From: Perkinsus olseni
Lineage: Eukaryota; Perkinsozoa; Perkinsida; Perkinsidae
Reading direction: 5' to 3'
Assembly: GCA_013115135.1 (NCBI GenBank)
Contig: JABANP010000042.1
Span: forward strand, 159,227-223,226
DNA: 64,000 nucleotides
The translations under genes and the position numbers were made by a program. Below, one piece after another: positions 20,351-30,685 of this stretch (positions are counted from its first letter, which is position 1; the number at the start of each line of letters is the position of its first letter). The notes under the pieces are model-generated. The model worked only from the letters and a program-made list of their open reading frames with translations. It searched no databases and was not told where the DNA came from.

Positions 20351-21175
20351 GTCCGGAGAACTTCTCTGAGAGGAGTAGTCTCCGGGAAGGCGCCCATCAG
20401 GCACTGCCATCGTTGCCGGTCCTTCAAGGCGAGAGTCCACCTGGTGCACCATCACAGGTCGAATCGTCCGAGTGAGCCACCGCTGTAGCAGATTACAGGG
20501 CGAAAAGGGTGTTCACGGCGTAGATAACTTCTCACACTGTCGGGCGCGGAGCGCTGAGAAGCCACGAATCTTAAGGGATTGGGTCGAGCGCAGCAGGGGA
20601 GATGTACGCCTATATAATGTACTGAAGCAGAGTTATTAGAATAGCATTTCTATGGGGAGCATCCGACTCCAGCAGGGACCGGATGAAAATTTCATCATGA
20701 GATTGACGAGGTAATTCAACAAGGATGCTTAGTCACTTGAGATTAGTCAAAAAGGGTTTGAGTATCGAGCCAATGAAAAAACAACAGTCCTGAGGACAGT
20801 GTCCTCGGGAGGAAGGTTATTATCCAAAATATGGGCTATCAACATGAGGAGAGTTCCTACGCGAACATTATTAGGTTCGTTGCGCCTCTGATGAACGACT
20901 GCGACCGAGCAGCTTTTCTGTCTCGCTCCTTTCATCAGGGCACGAAACTCACGAAAATATACACGAATAACACGAAGAGACCAGAAATACAACCGGTCCA
21001 GCCACCATCCGACTGATTCTTCGCAATAGGTTATTGCATCTAAGTGGTGAATAAGAGAAGAGTGAAAGATGACACGGACTGGTGGCCGACATATAACATG
21101 GATATCCCGGTTTTGGTTTCAAAACTTTTGAGTGATCATAGTCGACACGAAGGCCGACAGGCTATTAGCCTGAGG
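20351..21175. other. Gene-poor stretch, nothing recognised
   Basis: About 800 bp between the gene relic and the 3' end of the aspartic protease gene. Only short unsupported frames are present on both strands, with no similarity I recognise, no signal peptides and no repeat other than the edges of the tandem unit. Confidence 0.4.
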
Positions 21176-23037
21176 CTAACGAGACCGGAGGTTAGCGATG
21201 CCGATTCGCCCCTGGCTCGGCTGAAATTCGAAGTACTTGTCGACCAAAAGAAAGTCCGGTAAAGACCATCTTGGTCGGTCCAGCGTCGGCGGAGCGGCTG
21301 CGATGGCGAGGGAGCAAATGCCACCTAAATTTCGGGTATAGTAGGAGCTGCTGATAGTTATAGGCACATCACCATATGGGCTCAAACCTATTTCTATCGG
21401 CGGGAAGTACGATCTGTGTTGACAGGGAAATACACAAAGGCTTAGACCTGGAATTTCTGTACACTCAACTCTTCGTCCTCCACCGACAGCGTCCGAAGCT
21501 TGCCCGGTGATGTCCTTGAGAAGACCTCGGACATAAAATTGGGGTACGATTAGGCCTTGTGTTCCAGTATCAATAAGCGCGTCTTGGTTAATGCCAATCG
21601 TCTTCCTTCCGCTACCGACCTGATAGGTACCGATCGTCACCAGGTACTCTTGCTGGCTCCTCAGCTGGACATAACGCAGGGGCGGCACGTATTTGCCAGG
21701 GTCCCCGCCACCGAGGATAACCTCCCCTAACGGCCGACCAGATGGGTTGCTCTTTAGGTAGATCGCGAAGGTTGTACTTCCAAGCCTTCCTCGCAGTTGG
21801 TCCATCAGTGACTGGTAGTTTGATGTTGGTATAATGCCGAGGCCGATAGAATTCACTGGCGGTATCAGATCAGGAAGCGGATCTTGGGCAACCACTAGCC
21901 CAAATGCGATAGAGTCCACGTCAGTCGAGCCGAGTCTCAGTTTTCCTCCGCGCGGACTGATGCTGACAGCCGTCTGATCTGCGTGCGAAATACGCGTCAC
22001 AGGGTCACTCCCACATGGGGTCGAGCACACATAACATCCGGTTTCGAGCCAGTCGCATGCCCCCTTAAAAGTGAAACGCTCATACCAGTCGCGCCAGGTG
22101 AAGTAGAGGGCGGATGATCCGGTATCGATCAGAGCATGCATCCTTTGACCATCAACCAGGATGTCGCCCAGCAGAGCATAGTGTGGAGAGACTGACTGAC
22201 TGAGAACACAACACCCGGGTTTTGCCATTTGGAATCCAATCTTTCATCTGTTGTTTCTTATCATCCGCTACTTAGCTTAGCTTCAGCGTAGCTTCTTGTC
22301 GGAGCAAGATAGGATGAGCGATATAAACATTACACGCCTCCCCAGCTGATCCTATGTTGCGGTTGTTTGTAAGAGATACTGGAAGGCTAGTTCGTACCTA
22401 AACTCACAACCTGCCCAACGTGCAGGAGTCCCCGCAAACTAGCTGCCAAGGTCGGCCTCGTCTCATCACAAATCGGCTGCTCATCACAAGCAGAATCACT
22501 GAGCACCATTGCTGTCCGCGGGCAGCGCCAAGTCGGAACGACCTGCTACTCTGAGGCCATCACCGAGGCCGACAGCAAGTCTCATGCGACATCTAGAGGT
22601 GACTAACTGCAATTCTCATGCAGTGTCTGAAGGTCAAAGGCTCCGCGCCTAAATCGGCAGCGTGCTCCTCACGAGCAGGCATCCGGATCCATCGGCTCTG
22701 ACCACGGTCTGTGCTTATTCTCCAATCAGCCCAGTCTCACACTCGATCCGCTTGCTTCCCGGACGGTGCACCATGTGGAGAGACTGACTGATTGAGAACA
22801 CAACACCCGGGTTTTGCCATTTGGAATCCAATCTTTCATCTGTTGTTTCTTATCATCCGCTACTTAGCTTAGCTTCAGCGTAGCTTCTTGTCGGAGCAAG
22901 ATAGGATGAGCGATATAAACATTACAATAGCCGTACCCTGATACCGGTTGATACCGTGCATCCATCCTGATTACTTCTCCATATCCCTGGGAGATCAGAC
23001 ACATCCCCAGCGAAGCGAGCACAGGGATTTTATGCAT
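21176..23037 (-). CDS. Secreted pepsin-like aspartic protease (family A1)
   Basis: The main exon (22228 down to 21176) encodes about 350 aa with both catalytic aspartate motifs of family A1: HALIDTGSSALYFTW and DALIDTGTQGLIVPQ. Also present are cysteine-rich CDWLETGCYVCSTPCGSD and the hydrophobic lobe context VILGGGDPGKY. A likely first exon starts at ATG 23037 with MHKIPVLASLGMCLISQGYG, a signal peptide, followed by EVIRMDARYQPVSGYGY and a donor near 22925. A 153-bp segment comprising the intron plus the start of the main exon is present twice (22182-22334 and 22774-22926), so the transcript must skip a partial exon copy. The first exon to main exon phase works if the acceptor is AAAG before ATTGGATTC. 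The gene is inserted, in reverse orientation, between copies 1 and 2 of the cysteine-rich genes. Extracellular or vacuolar proteolysis is inferred. Confidence 0.8.
22182..22334 (-). repeat. 153-bp direct repeat, copy 1 (intron plus exon start)
   Basis: Runs from TGTGGAGAGACTGACTG to the ATTACA at 22329-22334. It is identical to 22774-22926 apart from one visible substitution (gactgag versus gattgag). It covers the start of the protease main exon (MAKPGCCVL...) and the intron behind it. Confidence 0.9.
22335..22773. other. Unique spacer between the protease direct repeats
   Basis: About 440 bp flanked by the two 153-bp repeats. No long reading frame or terminal inverted repeats are seen. It is consistent with intronic sequence created by the duplication, but an inserted element cannot be excluded. 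Confidence 0.4.
22774..22926 (-). repeat. 153-bp direct repeat, copy 2 (adjoins signal-peptide exon)
   Basis: Second copy of the repeat. Its upstream edge (ATTACA, 22921-22926) lies at the donor of the signal-peptide exon, so the duplicated unit is intron plus the first about 50 nt of the main exon. Reading through this partial exon copy reaches an in-frame stop about 13 codons past the homology, so it would truncate the protease if included. Confidence 0.85.
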
Positions 23038-23163
23038 TGCAGAAAGCACCAGCCGACTGTCGAAAAAAGAGGCTAAAGTTGAGGAACACTCCTCCGCGGC
23101 ACAGCAATGACGCGCATTAACTACATCGTGGTAAATAGAGACAAGAACAACGGGAGGAGGCAA

Positions 23164-24224
23164 TTAGTGCAGGCACGAATTACTATAGTGCAGCTCTCTC
23201 AAAGTGCGGTGAAAACTGGATTCGAGAGGAGTGACGGGGACAAGGTGACCTCTAGCGTGATGTAAAACGCGTACTCATGCACGCGAGCGCAAGACGCAGA
23301 TCAAGTGTGAGTTAGTAGCAAAGCTGAGACTTATAATACGCAGCAGCAATGATGGTGGTTGCAGCGATAGACTTCCCCCACAGTGCATCCATAGCGGACA
23401 CCTGTTGGTGGTTGCTGCAGTGCGCGGTTGCCACACGATGGTCGTGATGGCGAGAATTTTTGGCACGTGTCACGCGTGTCACGTCATTGTGACGCAGCGC
23501 GTGCCTTGCGGAATACGCCGTTACGCATAATCACGCAGTGCCAATGCGCATGGTCACTCGTAGTACGCGCAAGGCAATGTGCCAAGCGCGTTTTACTCTC
23601 GGCACACCCACAACGTCTACTGCGTGCTGCGTAACACGACTACAGATTCAGCTAGGGAGCTCTCGTTCCCGAATCTTTTGGCCTTGTACGCTCCACTTAG
23701 ATCTCTGGACAAGTTCGCTACGGCTGCAAGTCGATTCAAACGTATTGGTATCTGCCTAATGCGCCACCAGCGTCCTCAAACGGAGGGCGTCGATGAGTCT
23801 GATCCGGTCGAGGGCATTTCACAAGATAGGTATGTTGTCATCTGCGAGTTCACGGGGTGACGCCGTTAAGTGCCATGGCTCGAAAATGTCATTTAGGTCT
23901 CAAGGGAATAACTAGTCTAACAACTCTTTGCCTAATAATACTATGACTATAGTCCAGAAGCGGACTCTTCGAAGCGCAGGTAATCCTGAGGTGCGGGAAG
24001 TTCCCGCAGGGAGTGCGGGCAAAAGTCTTTGCACGTAAGAGATAGCCGAAAAAAATCCTACTATGAAAGAATATGGTGAAGGAGACACGGAGGGGGCAGC
24101 AGAGACAACCACGTCATGGTAAATAGGAGAGTCTAATCGTGTCACACTATAGGGGCAGCAGAGACGGCAATGGGTGTATATCAACTGATCCAGTATAATT
24201 TCGTCCAGTGGCCATTTGAGCCTA
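23164..24224. other. Gene-poor stretch, nothing recognised
   Basis: About 1 kb with short unsupported frames. The segment 23465-23600 is unusually rich in short CG-containing palindromes (acgcgt, gcgcgc, cgcg, cacgtg). No family similarity, RNA gene or clear repeat is recognised. Confidence 0.4.
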
Positions 24225-25730
24225 AGCTGTATGTGTGGGTTTATAGTCCAATGCCGGCTTTTGCTTAGTTAGACTTTCGCCGATGAGCCAAAGCCATAAC
24301 ACGCCCTTCTACGCTCGTCCAGTATAGTTAGATCTAGCCTGGCGGTTTCAACCATGCCTCCTCCAGCGTTTCCATAGGTTTCTTCATTTGATGTATACTG
24401 GAGACAGCCAATCGAGGCAGCTCTCGATACACTAGCAGCTACTAAAGGCTCGTATTCGATCACTCCCGATTATAACAATCCCTTAGCGGAAGCTAGCGTT
24501 TGCGTGTCTTCATCAGGAAGACCCCTGAGGGACGATGAACGCAAATAGGTGCTGCAAGCTATGGGGGCGCTCAGCTCTCCCACCGTCCGAACTCATCGAT
24601 CTTGGTTCGGCATGGGGGACCTTATTATGGGGATTTCATAGCTTTTCGCAGGACAGTTGATATTTTCCTCTCATCCCGCATGATGAAGTTCATCGTGGCT
24701 GCTATTGGCGCCGTTGCCGTTGCCTCGGCCGATTATTGTCAGGAACTCTGTGATTCTACTGCTGCGTGCGCCTCTTCGAAGTATGGCTCCTACTGCAAGG
24801 GTAACGGTCTCTGCTTCGGACTCTATCACAAGGACGATGGGTACTGCTTCCAACCTACTGAGCAGGATACCTGTGATGACTACACCCTCGAGCCCGTCGC
24901 TTGCCCGGAGCCGCAGCCTTCATGTCAGGACGTTTGCAACGGTCTCAATCAGTGTCGCGATTCTAAGTGGGGGTCCTATTGCAAGACCTGGCAGGATCCT
25001 CAGGTGTGCTTCGGTATTATCAAGAAGGCTGATGGTTCTCTCTGCTTCGCTCCGACAGATGACGATTGTTATGGCGAGCCCTACTATTGCTAATTTTTGG
25101 TAATCTACTTAAGTCGATAGTCATGTAAGAATAGTCGAGCCGTAGGGCTTGTTTGAAGTGGTCACCAATCCACTTAGTTGACTATCATTTTTAATCGTGT
25201 AAGCGTGTGAGTATCTCAAGCTATTTTTATGTTCTAGAGGTTTTCTAGGCTACTCGGAATGAAAAGTTGTGTTGAACAGATCGCATTAAGTGAAAGTTTG
25301 CGAAAGGAGATATCAATCGAGTCCGAAGGGTGGTATATTCAAAACCTTGTGAACACTTTTGAATGCGCATAACTCAGTGATGCGAGGGAGTTTCGAAATC
25401 AACTTTGTGAGATTATGGCCAGCATCCTTATCAACGGGCATGCCCCAAATTCTAAGCCGTTGAATTTCTACGATCTTGAACGCACAGTATTCCGTGGGAA
25501 TGGCGGGCTCTTCGGTATTTACACGACAAAATAGCTCGCACAGTGCTTACTTAATATTCCTCTTCAAAAATACTGATAGAAATTCTATCAGAGAATAAAT
25601 TCTGTAGTTGCTCTCGTCAAATCCTGAGAGTTTCGAGATCAGGCACGAAAGGTATCTCCAGCAGAGTATGTGAGGATGATCAGCGAGCTCTCGCTCCGAG
25701 ACGATGAAACTCTGCAAAAACCCGACCGGC
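24225..25730 (+). repeat. Tandem accessory repeat, unit 2
   Basis: Second unit of the cysteine-rich gene array, about 1.5 kb. Its left part (tagtccaatgccggcttttg at about 24245) aligns with about 25755 in unit 3. The gene starts are exactly 1506 bp apart, and the 3' flank (from 25094) is nearly identical to that of units 1 and 3. Confidence 0.75.
24680..25093 (+). CDS. Small secreted cysteine-rich protein, copy 2
   Basis: Intact 137-aa paralogue of the gene at 19321. The signal peptide is MMKFIVAAIGAVAVASA. The mature protein differs from copy 1 at only a handful of positions (for example Glu to Asp after the signal peptide and Asp to Glu in the last ten residues), and most differences in the DNA are synonymous. 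The same two-module cysteine pattern is present. The upstream leader with acceptor TTTTCGCAG before GACAGTTGAT is retained. Near-identity of both coding and 3' flanking DNA indicates recent duplication or ongoing homogenisation. Confidence 0.85.
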   Translation: MMKFIVAAIGAVAVASADYCQELCDSTAACASSKYGSYCKGNGLCFGLYHKDDGYCFQPTEQDTCDDYTLEPVACPEPQPSCQDVCNGLNQCRDSKWGSYCKTWQDPQVCFGIIKKADGSLCFAPTDDDCYGEPYYC

Positions 25731-27075
25731 CGAGAATTCGTGGCCCGGTGTATGTGTGAGTTTACAGTCCAACGCCGGTTCCGGCTTAGTTGCTAGATGC
25801 TTGCCGATGAGCCAAAGAGACAACTTGTCCATCTCTCTTCGTCCATTATAGATAGATCTAGCTTGGCGATTCCCAGCATGTCACGTCCAGCCTATAGGTT
25901 TCTTCATTTGATGGATACCGGAGACAACCATTTGTGGCAGCTTTTGATAAACTAAAAGACGCTGAAGGCTCACGTTTGACCACTTCCAATTCTAACAATT
26001 TCTCAATGGCAGCTAGCGTGAGCATGTCTTCATGCGGACAACTGCCAAGGGACGATGAACGCAAATAAGTGCTGCAAGCTATGGGACCCCTCAGCTCACC
26101 AACAATCCGAACTCATCGATCTTGGTTCAGCATGGGAGATCTCATCGCTTTTCGCAGGACAGTTGATATTTTCCTCTCATCCCGCATGATGAAGTTCATC
26201 GTGGCTGCTGTTGGCGCCGTTGCTGTTGCCTCGGCCGAGTACTGTCAGGAACTCTGTGATTCTACTGCTGCGTGTGCCTCTTCGAAGTATGGCTCCTACT
26301 GCAAGGGTAACGGTCTCTGCTTCGGACTCTATCACAAGGACGATGGGTACTGCTTCCAACCTACTGAGCAGGATACCTGTGATGACTACACCCTCGAGCC
26401 TGTCGCTTGCCCGGAGCCGCAGCCTTCATGTCAGGACGTCTGCAACGGTCTCAATCAATGTCGCGATTCTAAGTGGGGGTCCTATTGCAAGACCTGGCAG
26501 GATCCTCAGGTGTGCTTCGGTATCATCAAGAAGGCTGATGGTTCTCTCTGCTTCGCTCCCGACAGATGACGATTGTTATGGCGAGCCCTACTATTGCTAA
26601 TTTTTGGTAATCTACTAAAGTCGATAGTCATGTAAGAATAGTCGAGCCGTAGGGCTTGTATGAAGTGGTCACCAATCCACCAAGTTGACTATCATTTTTA
26701 ATCGTGTAAGCGTGTAAGTACCTCAAGCTATTTTTATATTCCAGAGGTTTCTAGGCTACTCGGAATGAGAGTTGTGTTAGACATATCCCATCCAGTGAAA
26801 GGTTTGAAAAGGGGATATCGACGGACACCATGGACAACACTGATTGTGTGACATAGCACGAGGAGCCTGCTCGGAGGCAGGTGGTTGGCCGTACCGAAGC
26901 AACAAACAACGGATTCAATCGTTCTTAGTAGTTGTGGAATGTGCTCAATCGTGTTTCAAGATGTGCATTTATATATTTCGGCTTCAGTGATGCTACTAGC
27001 GCACCGGAATGGGTTGTGGCCCCTTGTAAGGAATTTCCATCAGAGCGGCAATACTCGAACACTACAGTAGTGAAG
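25731..27075 (+). repeat. Tandem accessory repeat, unit 3
   Basis: Third unit, directly following unit 2. Upstream flank, gene and 3' flank are all conserved. The downstream part (26880-27060: caacaaacaacggattc, gggttgtggccccttg) resembles 20055-20200 of unit 1. It ends at the 3' end of the kinesin gene. Confidence 0.7.
26186..26600 (+). CDS. Small secreted cysteine-rich protein, copy 3 (3' frameshift)
   Basis: Third paralogue, identical in design to the other two through residue about 124. A run of three C at 26558-26560 replaces the two C found in copies 1 and 2. As written, the frame therefore ends CFAPDR-stop at 26569 and loses the last module cysteines (the DDDCYGEPYYC tail, still encoded in the next frame to TAA 26600). 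Either this copy makes a protein with a broken second module, or the extra C is a sequencing error. Flanks and promoter region look as intact as in the other copies. Confidence 0.75.
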
Positions 27076-27078
27076 TGG

Positions 27079-30000
27079 TTACGACCTACTTTTCATCATC
27101 ATGAGCTCTGCTTTGCGCCTTGCTAACAAATTCTCAACATTTACTCTCGCACTAGATCGTTGGGAAGGACTTCGAGTCGAACTGTCCGCCCAAGAAGAGA
27201 CACGCTCGTAAGGAGAGGTATCACAATAGAATGCCGAGACACGACTGACGTCCGCAGACCGTGAACGAGCGTGGCGTAGCGACAGTAGACGGCAGCTCGA
27301 GCGAGACGACAGTATCGGGGTTCCATGTAGTGACGTTGTGCTTCTTGTCAATGAAGGTCGGACACTCGGAAGACTACCACGCTCCGTGGGGCTGCTGCTG
27401 GATATGCGTCTGCTGCTCGACCCCGACACCCCAAAGTCCAGTAGGTCATCTTCCTGGCACAACTCTCGATAGAGTGCAGGGATGTCCTGAAATTTCTCGA
27501 GGTTTAGAACTGCTAGGGTAAGCGACCTACCTGCTGCAACTGGTCCCTTATAGTTTCGGGCGATCTGATTTGCCCTATCCGATGCATTATTCGGTCCATT
27601 AGGGCATCAGAGTTCGGCGACCGATAGGGAGGAGCTCTCAACTGCCGCTCTCTGGCCTCGAGCTCTGCGATTCTCTCCTGACGAATCATTCAATCGGACG
27701 TGGGTCGAAGAAAACTTCTGTACTCTGAGCCGACGGGCCTCCTTCTCCTGACCTTCCCCCAACCGCTGCAACCGCAGAACCGTCTGGTCGCGGTCGTCCA
27801 AACGAGTGGTGAGTGCGAGCATGATATCTCTCTGCTTCGACCAAGAGCGTCTTGTACCTGAGATATCACGCTATCGACTCGCCACAAAGGATAGCCACCT
27901 GTCCAGTTGAAGCTTGTCTGCCTCTAAAGCTTCACGCTCCCTCTCCAGGGCTGCTCCAGCTTGCCGTAGTTGCCTGAAGTACTCCTCGTTACCGTCGTTC
28001 AAAGCCGGGTGCTGCAGCTGGCTCTGGAGCTGCCGAACACGCTCAGTGAGGGCCTCGTTGGACTGCTTCTCTCTTGCAAACTCCCTGCCAAATGCGCCTC
28101 ACCAAATAGCAGCTGTGAAACGCTATGCTCTAGTCTTACCTACTGGTGTACTGCAACTGACGATAGGTTTTTGCTTGGTCCTTTTCAGCCTGTCGCCTCC
28201 CTTCTTCAACCTAAGATACCCTCGTCCTTCGTCCTTTCAGGTACTCCATTACCATCTGTAGTTGTCGATCGCTCACGCTAACACTCGACCTCTGAGCCAG
28301 TTCACTCCGCGGAGCCTCTGAAGTTCTGCCTCGTACCTGTACTCCCAGGGCGCATCCGAACTTCTGTATTCTCGGAGTTACTTGCGTATAAGAGCTTCTT
28401 GGTCCGACACGTACTCGTTCAGCACCGGAGTGTTACGAATGCTTTTCGCCCTGTTAGCGAACTTAAGTGTTGACAACGACTCTCCGAAGGCTTCGGCCTA
28501 CCGAGGAGCAAAGGATCCAGACGGCTGGAGTTTCGCCGCCGTCAGAACGTATTTTGAGTGGAAACGGAATTCTACAGTACACGTCAGATGCGATGAATTA
28601 TACGAATCTTCAGAACGAGATTCGCATAGATCAGACGATTGGGTTGAGTCCACTGAATATACTCAGCGAACAGCCATCTGTCTTTCTCTCTACCGAATGG
28701 TCGAGGGTAGGCGTAGTGATGACTCACCGCTGGTGAGATCATCGCAACCATTGCGGTGATACAGTTGCCACCGAGGGAGTCTTCCAAGAGCCGGGTCAGT
28801 TTCGAGTCTCTGTAGGGGATGTGACTTCGACCAGAACCGGATGCCGTAGCCTCCGCTGTAAAAACATTGGTAACGCTAAAAGTCGATCATCCACTCCTAC
28901 CTCGGCTGGCCTCAGTGAGGGCTGCGATGACGTTCCCCAAAGCTGATAGGGACTGATTAATCTTCTTGGACTCCTCCAGTCGGATGCCCGTGGCCCCTGC
29001 ATTAGATGGTCATCATAAGAAGGAGGGACTCAGAGGCGGTCTACCGGTTAGTCGGACTCGTTCGCTGCCGGCAAGGTCCACCAGATTAAGCTTTCCTACC
29101 TGCCGGCCAGCCTTCACGCGTGACCAACAGGGCTCAGCATTCACCTTCACAGTACCGGTCTCATCGCACATCTCCACAAGTATCATGAACACTGCGTGTG
29201 ATCGAGAGGAGGCGTCGTTGAGTTTTGTCTGAATCAATAGCACGGTCGAGCTCTCGTCCAGGCGTCACCTCTCACAGTAGCGATAGCCCTCGATGCATTG
29301 CCTTGCCGAATCAACGTGTACACCTCCTCGGGCTCTCGGACGACATACTCGGTCAAGCCATCGACGTAACTGCGGAGTCCGATGCTCTGCTTTCCTTGTT
29401 CTAGGAAGCGGCTCGCGTACACGCCCCGGCGACTGTCCTGCCGGATGCTCAGAGTTGCTGTTGCATCGGCGGCCGGCAGGAGATCGGAGATGGTCTCATT
29501 GTAAATCTGTAGGTAGGAGGCCCTTATGACGAAGGTCGACGAAGTGTCATGACCGCTCGTGTATCTGACCCAACGCGGGTCCACAGGACCGCGGCTTCCC
29601 GTAAGGCTACTCGAAGATCTCTGCCATGCTTCGGGGTATGATTCCCCTTTGAGAGTCATGATAGTAGTCCGTAACGAAACCTTCCATCGTATGCGTCTTA
29701 CCAGTGCCAGTCTGACCATACGCCAGTATGGTAGCGTTGTACCTGTCCATCTACTCGGTGGCTGTTTCTCACTAGTGTTTCTCACCCTTGTAGAACGCTT
29801 CCTTACTGCCCTCCTAGCCGTACGCTCATACACCTCAGGCTGAGTAGAGTCCTCGTTGTAACTACAGGCCCCTGCTGTGCTGTATCGACCGCATATCTCG
29901 AGCCAGCCGGATTTGGGTCATCATTTTGTTATTCGGGAGGCCACGCGTTGCTAGACTCCCTACGATGGTCATCAAACTCCCAGTTCATGCTCGGATTGAC

Positions 30001-30424
30001 GTTATCATGAGCCACGCCCTCTAGAATGGCCACGCGCTCGTCCAGTGCCTTACACGGTGTCGAAAGTGAAAACATGGTTCGCTAGGATTTGGTGATGCCG
30101 GTCATCGGGCTCTGGCCCTCGGGTGAAGTTGGGATCGGGAGTGGATTGAAGTACCGCTCGACGGCGGAAGCGTCGCACAGACAACCTGAACTCGCCCGAC
30201 TCCCACGTGGAAGGCAAGTCCGGTAGTGGCACGATACAGAGCAGAGGAGTTAGGGAAGGAGTGGTATTGATAGATGTACCTCGCTGAGGGTTAGCTGTGG
30301 TCCATTTATCGACACCACATGGCAGTAGCCAGGAGCCACAAGCTCTCTCCTCAGAGGAGGCCTCACTCTCACAGCTACCTACACACGGCATACAGCCGTT
30401 TACCGTGTCCACCCAAGACCACAC
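27079..30424 (-). CDS. Kinesin motor protein
   Basis: Microtubule motor with an N-terminal kinesin head, read on the minus strand. Head exons give [15 protein letters not shown] (about 30050), [10 protein letters not shown] (about 29833), [20 protein letters not shown] (P-loop, about 29690-29740), ASYLQIYNE (about 29500), SSRSHAVF (switch I, about 29205), [10 protein letters not shown] (switch II, about 29075), [17 protein letters not shown] (about 28950) and [16 protein letters not shown] (about 28790). [17 protein letters not shown] (neck region) is at about 28450-28495. Then come coiled-coil exons ([15 protein letters not shown] at about 28030; [17 protein letters not shown] at about 27920; [14 protein letters not shown] at about 27650) and a Ser/Arg-rich tail ending at 27079. 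All nucleotide-binding motifs are intact. The exact start is uncertain: ATG 30424 leaves a weak first beta-strand, and a further intron may intervene. Subfamily not assigned. Confidence 0.85.
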
Positions 30425-30685
30425 TAAAAGCCTACACTAAAATCTCCACCGGCCGGCGGCGTTTCCTGTATTCCCGATATTGCTTGTTCGACTGTCATAG
30501 CAAGGAAGTTTCTGCCCATCTTCACCAGTGACTTGAACTCTACGACTAACGATTCGGCGTTAAAATATCAGAACTAGCCGAATAATAGTAGTAGTAGCTC
30601 AAGGGTCGAAGTGGACATTAGTTAATAATACAATTATGGTAAATACCTATTCGACAGTGTACCAACAGTTCTCATCGTGCGAGGC

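Noticed and set aside
22182..22926. LTR-like solo element defined by the 153-bp direct repeats
   Set aside because: The repeats contain protease coding sequence and its intron, lack TG...CA ends, and the enclosed 440 bp has no element-like content; a local duplication explains them better.
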